Shown here: piece after piece, positions 1 through 11,908 of the stretch
Numbering within the stretch: position 1 is the first letter of the stretch
How the letters are laid out: every line of letters starts with the position of its first letter
Assembly: GCA_001931875.2 (NCBI GenBank)
Contig: MSJH02000824.1
Location: 27,837-91,836, forward strand
DNA from: Byssochlamys sp. IMV 00236
Lineage: Eukaryota > Ascomycota > Eurotiomycetes > Eurotiales > Thermoascaceae
Length of the DNA: 64,000 nt
Direction of reading: 5' to 3'
The notes under the pieces: generated by a model
Told to the model about the DNA's origin: nothing
Database searches by the model: none
What the model saw: only the letters and a program-made list of their open reading frames with translations
Program-made: the position numbers and the translations under genes

Positions 1-483
1 AAAAAAAAAATTCCGCAGGGCCTCAATCCTTGTTTAATTAAATCGCGACTATCTAGCCAGACTAACTTAGCCTCTTGTACTCGCTTGTATTCGGTGTAAC
101 CAACTAGCTGCTGGCATCATCGTCTGTGTAAGGTCAGACGGTGCCTCGGTTCCGGGTTGCTAAAGTTAGCACTGCTCCCAGAGAAATCGAGCCAACGTCC
201 CGAGTTGCTGTCGATCGCTGCAGAGTGTCTCGGTGTCCAGCATTCCAGAAAGATCGCCCTGTCGAGGACGTGGGGAGAGCAGGGTGTCCATCATCGCATC
301 GTTGGCTGGGGATTGTCTCTTCCCCGCACAAAGAGAGCGATCCGGGGCGTTCGTCCCGCACGTGTGGTCTCGGCCTTCCACAACCCGCAAGCATTATTTC
401 TCCAGCTTTGCTGGCTCTCCACATCGGTTCTCTCCCAGGTTGTCTGTCGGATGTCTGCGCACACGGCGTCCTGATCAGCCGGC
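1..483. other. Intergenic, upstream of the Zn2Cys6 factor
   Basis: The stretch opens with a run of A. Several open frames cross it on both strands, but none shows a recognisable domain, and the one running into the zinc cluster passes through an intron of the downstream gene. It probably holds the promoter and 5' leader of the transcription factor. Confidence 0.5.
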
Positions 484-3067
484 ATGCGGTCTCGAACAGG
501 CTGGTACGTTGGATCCCTCCCTTTGCTGTCTTCTGCTCTGCTCTTGCGCTCTCTGGCCATTCTGCTTTTTTGGGGCCTTCCCGACGACTGACTCATGGGC
601 GATCGTCCGGCGATCCAGTTTGACGTGCCGGACTCGCAAGTTGAAGTGCGATGAGCGAAAGCCCGAGTGCACCCAATGCCGGAGGGCCTCCAGGGAGTGC
701 CGGCCCAGCGAAGGCATCGTCTTCCGGCATCAGCAGAATGCGTCGATGAACAAGGACGAGGAAGCCTCGGGCAAGGGCAGCCTGAGGGGGTTCTATTCCT
801 ACAAGAACACCTTCGACAAGGACAGCGTCTGGCTGGATATCCCCAAGAATGGTATAAGGAAACACCCCTGGAATCTACTGTCCTCTCTATAGCGGACGAT
901 GGCTGAGACTGGATACAAGTGATCTTCGTCGACAACTCCGACCCCTACGCTGAGGACCTTGAAGCAACCCTGGGAGCATCCGAATCTGCCGTCGCGAATA
1001 CACCACATAGTGACTGGAATATCTCCCCCGGGATCAGGGCACCGGGAGAAGGAGAGACACGCGGGCTCCAGGCCCTCTCAGCAGCAGCATCTCACGACCA
1101 CTACCCCTTCCATCCTCCCATCGACCAGTCGATGCAACCCGATAATGTCTCTTTCCATAATGTCGAAATCACCCCATCAGCTCCATCGATGCATTCACCC
1201 GGTAATATACGCAGCGCAATTCCACCTTCAGCAGCATCACCTTCAGTATCGATATCCTCCTCCAACAATAATATTAATTTCCTTCTGAACCCATCTAGTT
1301 CGTTATCACCTAATATTGACCCTACCCTGCACGCTCCTGTAGATCGGAGGGAGTCCTCCTATACGTCGATGTCTCTGGCGTCACGGGTGGCAGCTGCGGA
1401 TCTACGGCCAGATGTCCAAGTAGAGACCGAGCACGAAATTGCATTTCTCCTGCGCCATTTCTCCGAATCACCTGGGCTATGGTAAGCTTTGCGCTCTACG
1501 GAAGTCACTGCGACATTTGAGATTTGTTGGCTGACCACCACCGCTAGGATGGATCTGTTCGATTTGGGGACTTATTTTGCATCATACGTCCCCGTCAAGG
1601 CTCTCACGAACCCCCTTCTGAAATACGCAGCTTGTGCATATGCAGCTAAGCAGCTAGGGCGTGTCAAGGGTGCGAAAGCCCGGTCAGGTGGAGTCTGCGC
1701 TCAACAGGCATCGACGGAGATATGGCCGGATGCTGCAAATGTCGACTGGTATTGGTATGGCGCGAAGTATTATGAGAAAGCCATCCGATTATTGATGAAA
1801 GAATTGCAACATGATGCAGAAGGCCCTCCGCCCCTGAGTACCCCCGAGGCGTTTGGACAATGGCAAGCTGCGGAGCTATGCGAGGACGCTGAAAATGCTC
1901 GAAAACGAAGGCGTCGCTTCTCCAATAGTCGACTATCCAGTGCGCACTCCGATGAGGTATTAGCGGCCACGGCAATCTTATCAGTGTATGAATTTCTTGA
2001 CGCAACTGGGCCGGCCTGGAATCGGCATCTGAGCGGCGTGAAGTCCCTTCTAGACGTCGCAGAAGTGGGCATGGTACCTCTGGAACAACATACTTCACCT
2101 GGTGAGACGCCTTTCCCGCCACCAAAGAGACCAGGGCTTTCGAAAGCAAGGAAGGCGACATTTTGGAATTTTGCTAGACAGGATTATTTAGCTGCTTGTA
2201 AGTGTCGGGTCGCTCCTCGTAATATGACGGACTAACTAAAGATCTGGGAAATCAGTTATCAACGAATGCCAGACGAGGTTAAATACGGATGACCTGGTGA
2301 TTTGGACCGATGCTGGTTTACAGCTCGATAATAATGGGTTCCCCCGGCCCAGTAATAATACAGCTGCTGGCTATCCGGAAGGGGATGATGTCATGAAGGA
2401 AGATATGATTAGCAACGCACTCATCTGGATTCTTTCAAAGATCGTCAACTTTATTGCTGCCGGCGATAATATCCATCTTGGCCCCAACAGCCCGGTCGAT
2501 GCGGGAACCCTAGGGATCTCACAGCAGACACTGCTGGAGCGCTGGTATCGTCTCCAGGCTGAGCTCGATGCTTGGTACAACGGTCTTCCGGAGACCTTCC
2601 GGCCTGTTGCTCGACTAGAGCCGTCCAGGTCTCCTTCACAAGTCTCGACGGGCGATTTCGACCCCTTCCCGGAGATCTGGTACAGCCTTTCGATGTGCGC
2701 GTCCGCTATGCAACATTACCACATGGCGCGGATTCTGCTTCTTATCAACAAACCTCACGAGTCGACTGCTAGGCGGAGTACTGTGACCAACAGGCTGAAG
2801 TCATACCGTTCCATTGAAAGCGAGATCCGATACCATAGTTACGAGATCTGCGGTATCTCCTTGTCTCGTCCTGATGGCTCTGTACGGATCAACTCACTGC
2901 AGCCGTTATTTGTCAGCGGTCAGTGCTTGACGGAGTCCCATGAACGACGAACGATTGTCCGCTTGCTCAGAGAAATCGAAGCCGACTTGGGATGGGCCAC
3001 TGAATATCGAGTGCAGCAATTATTGAAGGAATGGGAATGGGATGACACTAACAATGCCGCGACTTAG
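484..3067 (+). CDS. Zn2Cys6 fungal transcription factor
   Basis: Predicted nuclear DNA-binding regulator of about 758 aa. Exons are 484-503, 619-851, 920-1481, 1548-2197 and 2256-3067. The start is fixed by the 20-bp first exon: ATG CGG TCT CGA ACA GGC TG joins T at 619 to give MRSRTGCLTC, a common N-terminus in this family. The zinc cluster is C7-x2-C10-x6-C17-x6-C24-x2-C27-x6-C34, a complete binuclear motif with a basic RTRKLK stretch. A Ser/Pro/Asn-rich linker follows (about residues 90-230), then a long helical region like the fungal-specific regulatory domain (Fungal_trans_2 type). All four introns are GT-AG and keep the frame. Its targets are unknown. It lies upstream of an FAD monooxygenase on the same strand, 1.6 kb apart, so local regulation is possible but not shown. 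Confidence 0.88.
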
Positions 3068-4469
3068 CTGTGATCGACCACGCTCATCGAAATAATATAA
3101 TTGGTCGCTTTGCAGACAGTATGCATCATCGCGAGCAAGACTGTCAATGATCCATCTGCCGATCGCGCGGCGAAGATCGTATTCCCGCCATAAGCTTCTC
3201 ATTTCGAGGATACAATCAGTTTCATCCGCCATATACATACTGCCATATATGGGTATCTTCGGATGATACATCACGATAGGAGAGCGCATGACTATCGAAT
3301 GGATGAGCAGGACTCCCTATAATTTTGCCTGATGCGCCACAATCGTGGAACCATCGAAACGGATGAGCCAGATCGACTTCACTTCTTCATAAACCCCTAG
3401 TTATGATCTCCCAGCTACTTGTCTCTCAGGACAGCGGGCGGAGAGAAGTAGCTGGGGATTGTACCACCTGAACAGTGCATGACGATATGAGCAACATACC
3501 AAGTAGCGGCGTTTGCAACCGGTTCCTTTACGATCTTATTTTCTTCGGGATTAACACACATCGTCAGAAGGCTCCCAATGTCTTTTCGTCGGCAATACGT
3601 CGAAGGCTATTCGAATCTTCACATGTTTTCTGGACGCTGTCTGTATTCATGAGACGGCCATCTTCGTGAGCTCTTGGGAGCTTTCTGGCGTATCTTCAGC
3701 ATCTTTTGACGACGCATATTGACATAATGTATTGACTAGCATCACATGCCTTCGTATGTATCGAGTTTATCGTAATAATATCACGATATCTAATTTGGTT
3801 TCTCGATCTTGCTCGTTTCCAACTGTACTCGTATTGTGTAGAGTGTGACAAATTCAAAAGCGAGAACGCATGTATTCGCAAAATCGGTCTCCATTAGCCC
3901 GACGTCGCCCGGATCTTTTAAGGGAAACCGAGACCAGCAAAGACAACCTAGCATAGTCCATGGATCTTCAACCCATCAAACATATGCGGGGTCTTCTCCG
4001 CTCACCCCAGTCCAGCCCGGCTTAACTAACAAGTAATAATAATAATTATCTGGGGAATCCAGACCAAAAGGAAGGTATCCCGGCCCCGCCATTCCCAAAC
4101 CTTGCCCGACGTCTCCCAGAAGTTAGAACAAGCCATAAGTCTCCCCCCGTTTTCTTCATCTATCAAAGAAACCCTGGCATTTATGTCGTCCCAGAAATCT
4201 ATTTAGCTCATTCAAACTCATATTTAAACTTCATGGAAGGTGTACCGAGCTTTTTGCCTATCTCCTCCCCGACTATGTCTATACTAGGTATATCCCGGAC
4301 AATGTATTATTATATCTAGTAATCCAAATCCGATTGGGGAATAAAAAAATTGCAGTAGTGCAGCATAACCCTGTGACCATGCTGTGTACGAGGAAGGGAA
4401 ATTCAAGCGACGATATCTAGAGTCAGGCTACCTAGATATGCGTGCGCGTGTCTTGTATTCTTTTCGCGG

Positions 4470-4500
<31 letters not shown>

Positions 4501-4667
4501 GATATATGCAGACGGTATTTAAATTGGATGTCTTTCCGACAAGGGTTGGTTTCTCGTGTTACGTCTCTATCACTTACTTTATATATATTGGCTTGCTTCT
4601 ATTTCCCGACAGTTATCCTCGTCGAGTAGAGGAATATTTACATATCAGGAAAAGAAGACCAAGCAAG
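3068..4667. other. Intergenic with pentanucleotide repeat
   Basis: No supported gene. The stretch becomes AT-rich near 4030 (a run of ATA triplets). Close to the monooxygenase start it carries five tandem GGTCT units (4474-4500). An ATG at 4506 is in frame with the monooxygenase and would add 54 residues including a hydrophobic stretch, but the usual family N-terminus begins at 4668. Confidence 0.5.
4474..4500. repeat. GGTCT tandem repeat
   Basis: Five perfect copies of GGTCT followed by GG, read directly from the sequence. It lies about 170 bp upstream of the monooxygenase ATG and may fall in its promoter or leader. No function is implied. Confidence 0.9.
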
Positions 4668-6679
4668 ATGTCTCTCGACACAGACATCCTCATCATCGGA
4701 GCCGGTATGTCTGGCATTGGATTCGCAATCCAGCTCCAGAAAAAATACCCGCGAGCGAAATACGAGATTATTGAAAAGGCAGAGAATCTCGGTGGAACGT
4801 GGTGGGTGAATACGTATCCCGGGTGTGGGTGTGATGTAAGTATATCTCTCTCTCTCTCCCTCCCTCCCTCCCTCCCGGGGGAAGGGGATTAGGTACTATC
4901 TAGCTACGGATCTTAATGGAAAGTACCTAGGTTGCGTCTCATTTCTATTCATATTCATTCGAACTGAACCCGAACTGGAGTCGGAAATTCGCCCTTCAGC
5001 CTGAAATCGTAACTTATTTCCGCTCCGTCGCTGAGAAGCATGATATCCCGCGCCATATCAGATTCGAGTCAACGGTGCAGAAAGCGGAATTTGAACAACG
5101 GACGGGAACGTGGATCGTGACGATTCTTCATCGGGAAACGGGTGATGTTTATCAGAAACGAGCAAGGGTGTTGGTCTCGGCTGTAGGAGCGTTGTCGGTG
5201 CCGAGGGAGTGTGAGATCAGGGGAGCAGAGAGGTATCAGGGAAAAATGTTCCATTCTGCAAAGTGGGACCATGAGTTTGAGTGGATGGGAAAGGAGGTTG
5301 TTGTTATTGGTATGTTGTCTTTGAGGTTGAGTAATAATATACTACTGCTGTACACATGATGATATTAACGAGTACGATCTAAAGGAAACGGCTGCAGCGC
5401 GACGCAATTCGTGCCCATCCTGACCGATGGCCCTGGCAAAGTCAAGAAACTCATCCAATTCAGTCGACAACCGCACTGGCTTGCAGAGCGGCCGAATCCA
5501 ATCTACTCCCCCGCCTTCAAATTCATAATGCGTTATATCCCCTTCGCGATGCGACTCTACCGACTCTATCTATACTACCTTATGGAAAGGGACTTCTTCG
5601 GCTTCGACATCAAAACAGGAGACAAGATCCGCGCAGATCTTCAGAAGACGCAAATTGAATATCTCAAACGGACCGCTCCGGAAAAGTATCATGATGCCCT
5701 GATCCCGAAGACGGAGATAGGGTGTAAGAGAAAGGTCTTGGATACGGATTATCTGGCGTGTTTGCATCGAGAGAATATGGAGCTTGTGTATGCGGATCCG
5801 ATTGAAGAGATTACGGAAACGGGTGTGAGGACGAGGTCTGGAAGGGAGGTATATGCTGATGCGATTATTTTGGCGAATGGATTCAAGACGCAGCAGGTTT
5901 TGCATCCGTTGGAAATTAAGGGCGAGGATGGTGTTTCGTTGAATGAGCATGTGAGTTTGAGGGTTTATTTTATTTCTTTCCGTATTACTTTGTTTCTCTA
6001 CTAATAGCTATCACAACAGTGGAACAACTTCTCCTCCGGTACCCCCCAAGCATATTACGGAACATGCGTGTCTCAATTCCCCAATTTCTTCATCATGATG
6101 GGACCCAACACCTCAACGGGTCATTTATCCGTAATATACTCCACGGAATGCCAAATAAATTTCACTCTTCGCGTCCTCAAACCGATCCTGAACTCTCTTT
6201 ACCCATCGTTCTTGAATAACTTCTTCACCAAACTCGGACTACGTTCTGCTGGTCCAGACACCGTTACCGTAACACCATCCGCTGAAGAGAATGATAATAA
6301 CTGGATCCAGAAAGAAGCTAAGAAACTCGTCTGGGCGTCTGGCTGCACGAGTTGGTATGTTGATGCGCGAACGGGGAGGAATACGATGCTTTATCCGGAT
6401 TGGCAGTTTAAGTATTGGTTGAGGAGTGTTTTCGTGCCGTTGAGGAGGGATTTTGTCTTTAGGAGGAGTGTTGTGAGGTTGCAGACGGAGGAGGATGATG
6501 ATGATGATGAGGGAAATGTGTCTGAGAAGAAGAGGGGAAGAACAAGGCTGGGGATTCGTCAGGCGGTTGTTCTGGCTTCTGTGTTGGGGTTGACTGTCTC
6601 GGTGGTTTTGTTTGCGAATGTGGAGAGGGGAAGGCTAGATGAGTATATTTCTGCGCTTAGGAGGGCGGTTGGGGTTTGA
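4668..6679 (+). CDS. FAD-dependent monooxygenase, Baeyer-Villiger/FMO type, C-terminal anchor
   Basis: Predicted flavin monooxygenase of about 590 aa using FAD and NADPH. Exons are 4668-4835, 4931-5309, 5385-5950 and 6020-6679. The N-terminal FAD Rossmann motif is G11-A-G13-M-S-G16. A family fingerprint of the form FxGxxxHxxxW(P/D) appears as YQGKMFHSAKWD (about 157-168). The second, NADPH-binding Rossmann motif is G183-N-G185-C-S-A188, created exactly by the 5309/5385 splice. GGTWW and the Y-P-G-C-x-C-D-V segment near residues 43-57 also fit the family. After an acidic Asp/Glu run and a basic stretch, a hydrophobic segment of about 20 residues close to the C-terminus suggests a tail anchor in an internal membrane, a less usual trait for these enzymes. 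The substrate cannot be inferred; relatives oxidise ketones, steroids or secondary metabolites. Confidence 0.88.
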
Positions 6680-6903
6680 AGGTGGTATGGGCTTGCTTTC
6701 TTGGTCTCGGTAATGTTGCATATGGTTCGAGTTATTTATTAAAGTTATGGGATCTACATTTTCATGTGGTTGATATATACGTAAGGTGTTGGAATTTCAT
6801 ATAGTTACTAGTTACATATATGTACGTGATCTATGAGCTACGACTTGGGGAAAAAGGTAGTCTGTAGCTTGAAGTGCATAAAAATTCAAACAGCAGGAAC
6901 AGC

Positions 6904-8341
6904 TCACTGCTTCCTCAAGCGTTTAGACGCTCTTCTTGCCTGCGTCGTCTCTGCAGCTTGTACGGCAACTTTCTCTTTTCCCTTAGTCTCACCCCCGTCA
7001 CTGTCTTCTTCCTCCTTGATCTTCCGTTTGGATGCCACGGCCGTCGTGACTGTGGTTTTGATTTCCACATCTTCTTCCCCATCCTCTTCTTTCTTCATGT
7101 CCACATCTACCTTGACCTTCTTGGAGGTTGTTAGTCGCTCAGAAAAGGTCTTCAAGTCAGCGGTAAAGAGCACACTATGAGCCCAGCCAGCCTCCTTGCC
7201 CCAGAGCTTGCGGAAGTGATTACCCACGGCATCGTAGGTCGCCTTGTTGAGGGTCTTGTGTGCGCCACGGCCGAATTTGTAGTCTCGTTGGGCGATTTGC
7301 CAGACTGCCCAACTTGTTGTCAGTTTCTCGTTCGACGAGTTTGAAATATTTCGAATTGAACTCACCGTGCGTATCAACCGGAACGGCCTCACCCCAGCCC
7401 AGACCCATCAAACAAACACAATCTGCAACTTTGGGACCAACACCTTGGAGCTCCAGTAACTGCTCGTGTGCGATCCTGTATCCTTCTCTGCCTTCTGGTC
7501 GCATCTCCCCTCCATGAGCGGGTTCCATTCCGAAGGCAGGACTCTCTGGATTTCGCAGCGTGTCAAGCCATCCTTCTTCCCTCTCATTAGCCACCATAAC
7601 TGCTGTGTTGTATATGTATTTTGCTCTGTATCCGAAGCCAAGCCCTCGCAAGCGAGACTCGACGTCCTTCCCGGTCAACGCCTGCGGTGAGGGGAAATCA
7701 TGGTACGCTCGTCCGCCAATGGTGCCGATCAGAGGACCATAATTGATGCATAGCTTCTCGACCATCTGCGAGATGCGAGAGATATTATTATTGCTGCTGC
7801 ATATGAACGAAACCAGAGCCTCCCAGGCATCTTGGCGCAGGATCCGGATTCCGGTGAACTGGGGTGCTTTCTTCTTGAAATTGGGATCGAGAGATGACCA
7901 TTCAGAATACAGACGGGTTAGTTCTGAGGAGAGGTTGAAGTAGTGTTTGATGAGGGCCAAAGTATCATCTGAAGCCGTTTCGGACTGGGACTCTGAATCT
8001 TCATTGGCGCTTTTGGACGCCGCGCGAGACGGAGACGTGGATGCCGGGGGTGTGGGCAGAGGAGCTGTGGATGGAGGCGAGTAATATCTATAGTACAGAT
8101 GAGTGGGATCCTGCTTTAGCGATATGATGCGCCCACGGAGAACGCATCTCCATTCATCATCATCGGGTAGTTTCTGCCATCTGGAGGAGATGCGTTAGTG
8201 ATAGGTATCTTATCGACAAGCGACGTTGCGTGCGATGAGAGCTCACCGGAATGACTGCCCACAACGGAGGGTGGTATTAATACAGAGCTCGCTCAGGCTC
8301 ACTGGCAGCTTGCGCCACTCTGAAAAACAGGCTGTCGACAT
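6904..8341 (-). CDS. OGG1: 8-oxoguanine DNA glycosylase/AP lyase
   Basis: Base-excision repair enzyme that removes 8-oxoG opposite C and nicks the abasic site; about 436 aa. Exons on the minus strand are 8341-8247, 8180-7366 and 7304-6904. The N-terminal beta domain starts MSTACFSEWRKLP and includes the conserved CGQSFRW across the first splice. The glycosylase core has the FICSSNNN motif (about 156-163) and the helix-hairpin-helix LQGVGPKVADC, with the Schiff-base Lys at about 282. The catalytic Asp is D301 in AVPVDTH; the second intron follows this His. WQIAQRDY and the LWG..AGWAHSVLF block match the family end. A Lys/Glu-rich tail of about 75 residues with KRLRKQ at the end is a likely nuclear localisation region. 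It shares a roughly 416-bp upstream region with the divergent U2AF gene. Confidence 0.96.
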
Positions 8342-8413
8342 GATATAGAGACTCCCAGGGTGTCAATCCACCCATGGCCAGACCCCAGAATAATCAATTA
8401 TTCCTCTGATAGA

Positions 8414-8823
8414 TTAAGTAATCATTCTGCCTCCCTGAGATGCAGCAGATAAGGAAGGCGGTGTAGGTCGCGTTCTCGGCCTCCGCAGACGCGCGCCTGC
8501 GCTAGCCGTTTTTGCACTAGGCGCGGCGGTTGCTGACCCTCTCGCTGGCAGAGCTTCAGAGTTCGGCTCCATCTCGACATGCAACTTTTCTGGGCTGTCG
8601 CCTGTCTCCAGCAACTTTCGCCTTCGTGATTCATTTTCCTTTTCCAACAGAGGCTTCGACGCTGTTGTTTGGGCACTCGTTTGAAACGTTGTTTTTCTCG
8701 GACCAAGTCGCCCATTGGTCTGCTGTTTGACACGAGGAGTTGGGAGCTAGAGCCAAGATGAACGGCGACACTTACTCTTCTAGAGGTGAGAGGACGACTG
8801 GCGCTTTTGTAATTATTTATCAT
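8414..8823 (-). CDS. Hypothetical small spliced ORF antisense to the U2AF 5' end
   Basis: Possible gene of about 118 aa with exons 8823-8776 and 8722-8414 on the minus strand. The first exon begins with ATG at 8823 and encodes 16 residues ending TSRR. A GTAAGT donor and a CAG acceptor bound a 53-bp intron, and both junctions are phase 0. The second exon encodes a Lys/Arg/Ser/Thr/Pro-rich low-complexity protein (segments such as GRLGPRKTT and LRRPRTRPTPPS). No domain is recognised. It overlaps exon 1 of the U2AF gene on the other strand and fills the OGG1-U2AF intergenic space. It could equally be a chance open frame in promoter DNA. Confidence 0.33.
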
Positions 8824-10718
8824 GAACTTTATCTAATGCTTTCCGTCTACAGATTCGGGGCGCTCGAGGGACTATTACGTGAGTTTTGACGACTGTGTTG
8901 TCGAATGCGATGTGCCACCAATTGTTTAATGCTAACCCACCCTACCTTCCAGCGAGACGATCGCCGAGACCGTGACAGAGATGGACGCGATAGAGGCGAC
9001 CGGAAACGCTCGAGGTCTCCTCACCACAACCCCAGAACTTCGCGCCGGGAACATGAGGTAGATTCGTACTCGTCTAGCCGCGACTATCGAGCAAGGGAAC
9101 GGGAAGACCGTTACTCCGGCCGCAGAGACGATCGCGAGTGGGACCGAGACCGAGGTGATAGACGGCGACGGGATTTTGACGATCGGGAGCGCCCCTCTCG
9201 GCGTGATAGAGATCTTTTTGATGAGCGACCAAGGCGTCGAGACCGTGACCGTGATGGTGGACGAGAGCGGAAAAGGAGCGCAACGCCGCCAAGGAAGAGG
9301 TCGCCGACGCCTGATCTGACGGACGTGGTTCCTATCTTGGAGCGCAAGCGTCGCCTGACACAGTGGGACATCAAACCCCCTGGATATGAGAATGTCCTTG
9401 CTGAGCAGGCGAAGCTGTCAGGCATGTTCCCTCTTCCTGGAGCGCCTCGTCAGCAACCCATGGATCCCAGCCGTCTGCAGGCTTTCATGAACCAGCCTGG
9501 TGGCACGGCAGACACCGCTGCTCTCAAGCCGTCCAACTCGCGGCAGGCGAGGCGTCTTTTCGTATACAATATTCCCCCCACTGTTACGGAGGAGAGTCTG
9601 GTCTCTTTCTTCAACCTTCAGCTTAATGGCCTCAATGTCATCAAGGGCGTGGATCCTTGCGTCTCAGCACAGATGGCTAAGGATAAGACGTACGCCCTTG
9701 TCGAGTTCAAGACGCCAAACGACGCCACTGTCGCGCTTGCCTTTGACGGAGCTACGATGGAGGAGCATGATGCTATGAACGCTGGCAACGGCGCCACCAA
9801 TGGTGGACCCAAAGGCCTTGAAATCCGGAGACCGAAGGACTACATCGTTCCGAACGGAAGTGAGGACCAGGAGTACCAGGAAGGAGTGGTGCACAGTGAG
9901 GTGCCTGACTCGCCCAACAAGATCTGCGTATCCAATATCCCACTCTATATCCCCGAGGAGCCTGTCACGATGCTGCTCAAGTCTTTTGGCGAACTCAAGT
10001 CCTTTGTTCTGGTGAAGGACAATGTCACGGAAGAGTCCAGGGTGAGTGGCTTCTCTGATCCGATTATCTCAAGTGGTGGTGTGTATTAATAAGTTACAGG
10101 GCATTGCTTTCTGCGAGTACGCGGATCCGAATGCTACTAGCATTGCCGTGGAGGGTCTGAACGGCATGGAACTTGGCGACAAGCATCTGAAGGTTGTGCG
10201 CGCTAGTATCGGCGCCACCCAAGCTGCTGGTCTCGATATGGGAGTTAATGCCATGTCTATGTTCGCCAAGACTACTTCTCAGGATCTGGAAACCAGCCGT
10301 GTTTTGCAACTGCTGAACATGGTGACTCCGGAAGAGCTCATGGATAACGATGACTACGAAGGTAAGAACGCGAAATGCGAGTGTAGATTAGGTAACACAC
10401 ATGGCTAATGGAATTTTCAGAAATCTGCGATGATGTGCGCGAAGAGTGCCAGAAGTACGGTCAAGTGCTCGATTTGAAGATTCCTCGTCCCTCAGGAGGC
10501 AGCAGACAGTCTGCTGGTGTCGGCAAGATCTACGTCAAATTTGACAGCGTCGAGTCTGCTACCAAGGCATTGAAGGCGCTGGCTGGCAGGAAGTTCTCTG
10601 ACAGAACTGTGGTGACCACCTACTTCCCAGAGGTGAGCTGCTGCACCGTCGTTATATCCAATTCGAAGAGAAATGCTAACATTCTGTGAAGGAAAATTTC
10701 GAAGTTAACGCTTGGTGA
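8758..10718 (+). CDS. U2AF large subunit, 3' splice-site recognition factor
   Basis: Nuclear pre-mRNA splicing factor that binds the polypyrimidine tract with the U2AF small subunit; about 547 aa (homologue of human U2AF2 and fission yeast Prp2). Exons are 8758-8785, 8853-8878, 8953-10041, 10100-10361, 10421-10632 and 10692-10718. Residues 1 to about 120 form an Arg/Asp/Ser-rich RS-like domain. A KRRLTQWDIKPPGYENV segment resembles the U2AF small-subunit ligand motif with its key Trp. RRM1 starts near residue 217 (RNP2 LFVYNI), RRM2 near 340 (ICVSNI), and the C-terminal RRM/UHM spans about 455-547 with KIYVKF as RNP1. The last 27-bp exon adds the conserved EENFEVNAW ending. Exons 1, 2 and 6 are only 28, 26 and 27 bp and are supported by exact frame joining. 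Confidence 0.95.
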
Positions 10719-11908
10719 TTCTTGTTCGATAATAATCCGTCGAATGATCCTATTGTGTCCGTAGCGCAGGAGATGCTGGATTTATCTCGACTACGGCGGA
10801 CTGTTCGCCGTGCATTGCCGCAGCCGTCGACTTGAATCTTCAACAAGTGAATTGTCCTCTTTGTCTTAACATGATATCTCTGAAGTTGTCCCGTATTTGT
10901 CCCTTCCGACGTGTTTCATTTGAGAGGGTGTGAGCTATTACGGAGTGAAGCGTTGGTCGGCTGTATCATAGTGGAAATGACCCCCAAGAATATTCCTGCA
11001 ATGCCGGTACTATCTGCGCTGTTTTGTCATCGAGTCTCGATATGCCTCTTTACTTTTTCTCTTCACCATTGTGTAGCAATTTGCTCTCCGTCATGAAAAT
11101 ATCTGCGGAAATTAAAAATTTGAGGATGGTCCCGTTGACCAAGATACACTTCTCCGGTCAAACCGGTTTGTCTATATAGTAAAAGCTGTTCAGTTACTGC
11201 CCATGTCCTTCAGGATAGCACTCGCGGCAGCACTGCTCATGCCGCGCGCTTCGTCGAGTCTGTCTTGTCACTTGTCTTCTTCTCGTTTACCAGCTGTTAC
11301 GTCAGCTGGATAAGCTCGGTAGTTATAAGCGCGATATCCTCCGAGATCGAAGAACTCCGTAGATAGTGGTTAATACTTCATATTTACGAAGTAACTCTTT
11401 TCAGAAGCGGGAAATAGAAGCACCAAATCACACTAGAATCCCGTGCCACGTTTAAAACGGCCCCCCAAATGCCAGGAACACGAGTAGAAATGGCGCGGGA
11501 TAAGGATAGTAATAATGAAGAGCGGTATCCTGGCTGTCTGTTTCACTCGGATGTGTAATTACTCAGGAAAAAGAGATATCTCAGGAATTTGGTCTATTTA
11601 CTTGCGAGATTGCATCCAGAAGCACCTACTGGATAAATCAACTAGAGATGCCGGGCTGGCTCTGATATCAATCTATATCCTCGACTGCCCCTTGAGCATG
11701 ACAACAGTAGGTTCAAGGCACCCTTCCGATCTTCTGCATCCCGAAAACTCAGCAGCATCTCCCCACAGTATACGAGCAGCTAAGCCACGAGCTATGGCAG
11801 TCCCAGACTCCCCTGTAAGGCAGCTAAGGTGCAGATAAGTTCGTGCGTTCGTGCTTGCGTGGATTTCGAAGCATCCCTGCTGAATAAAAATTGAAGCTTA
11901 CTGCCCCC
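10719..11908. other. Intergenic between U2AF and the surface-protein gene
   Basis: This should hold the U2AF 3' UTR and the promoter of the next gene. An ATG-started open frame at 11515-11838 (107 codons) has no recognisable features and I do not call it. The segment around 11100-11500 is AT-rich with no clear structure. Confidence 0.5.

Noticed and set aside
291..935. 214-codon minus-strand frame across the Zn2Cys6 N-terminus
   Set aside because: It is a shadow of the zinc-cluster exons and their introns; no domain, and the plus strand gives a full motif.
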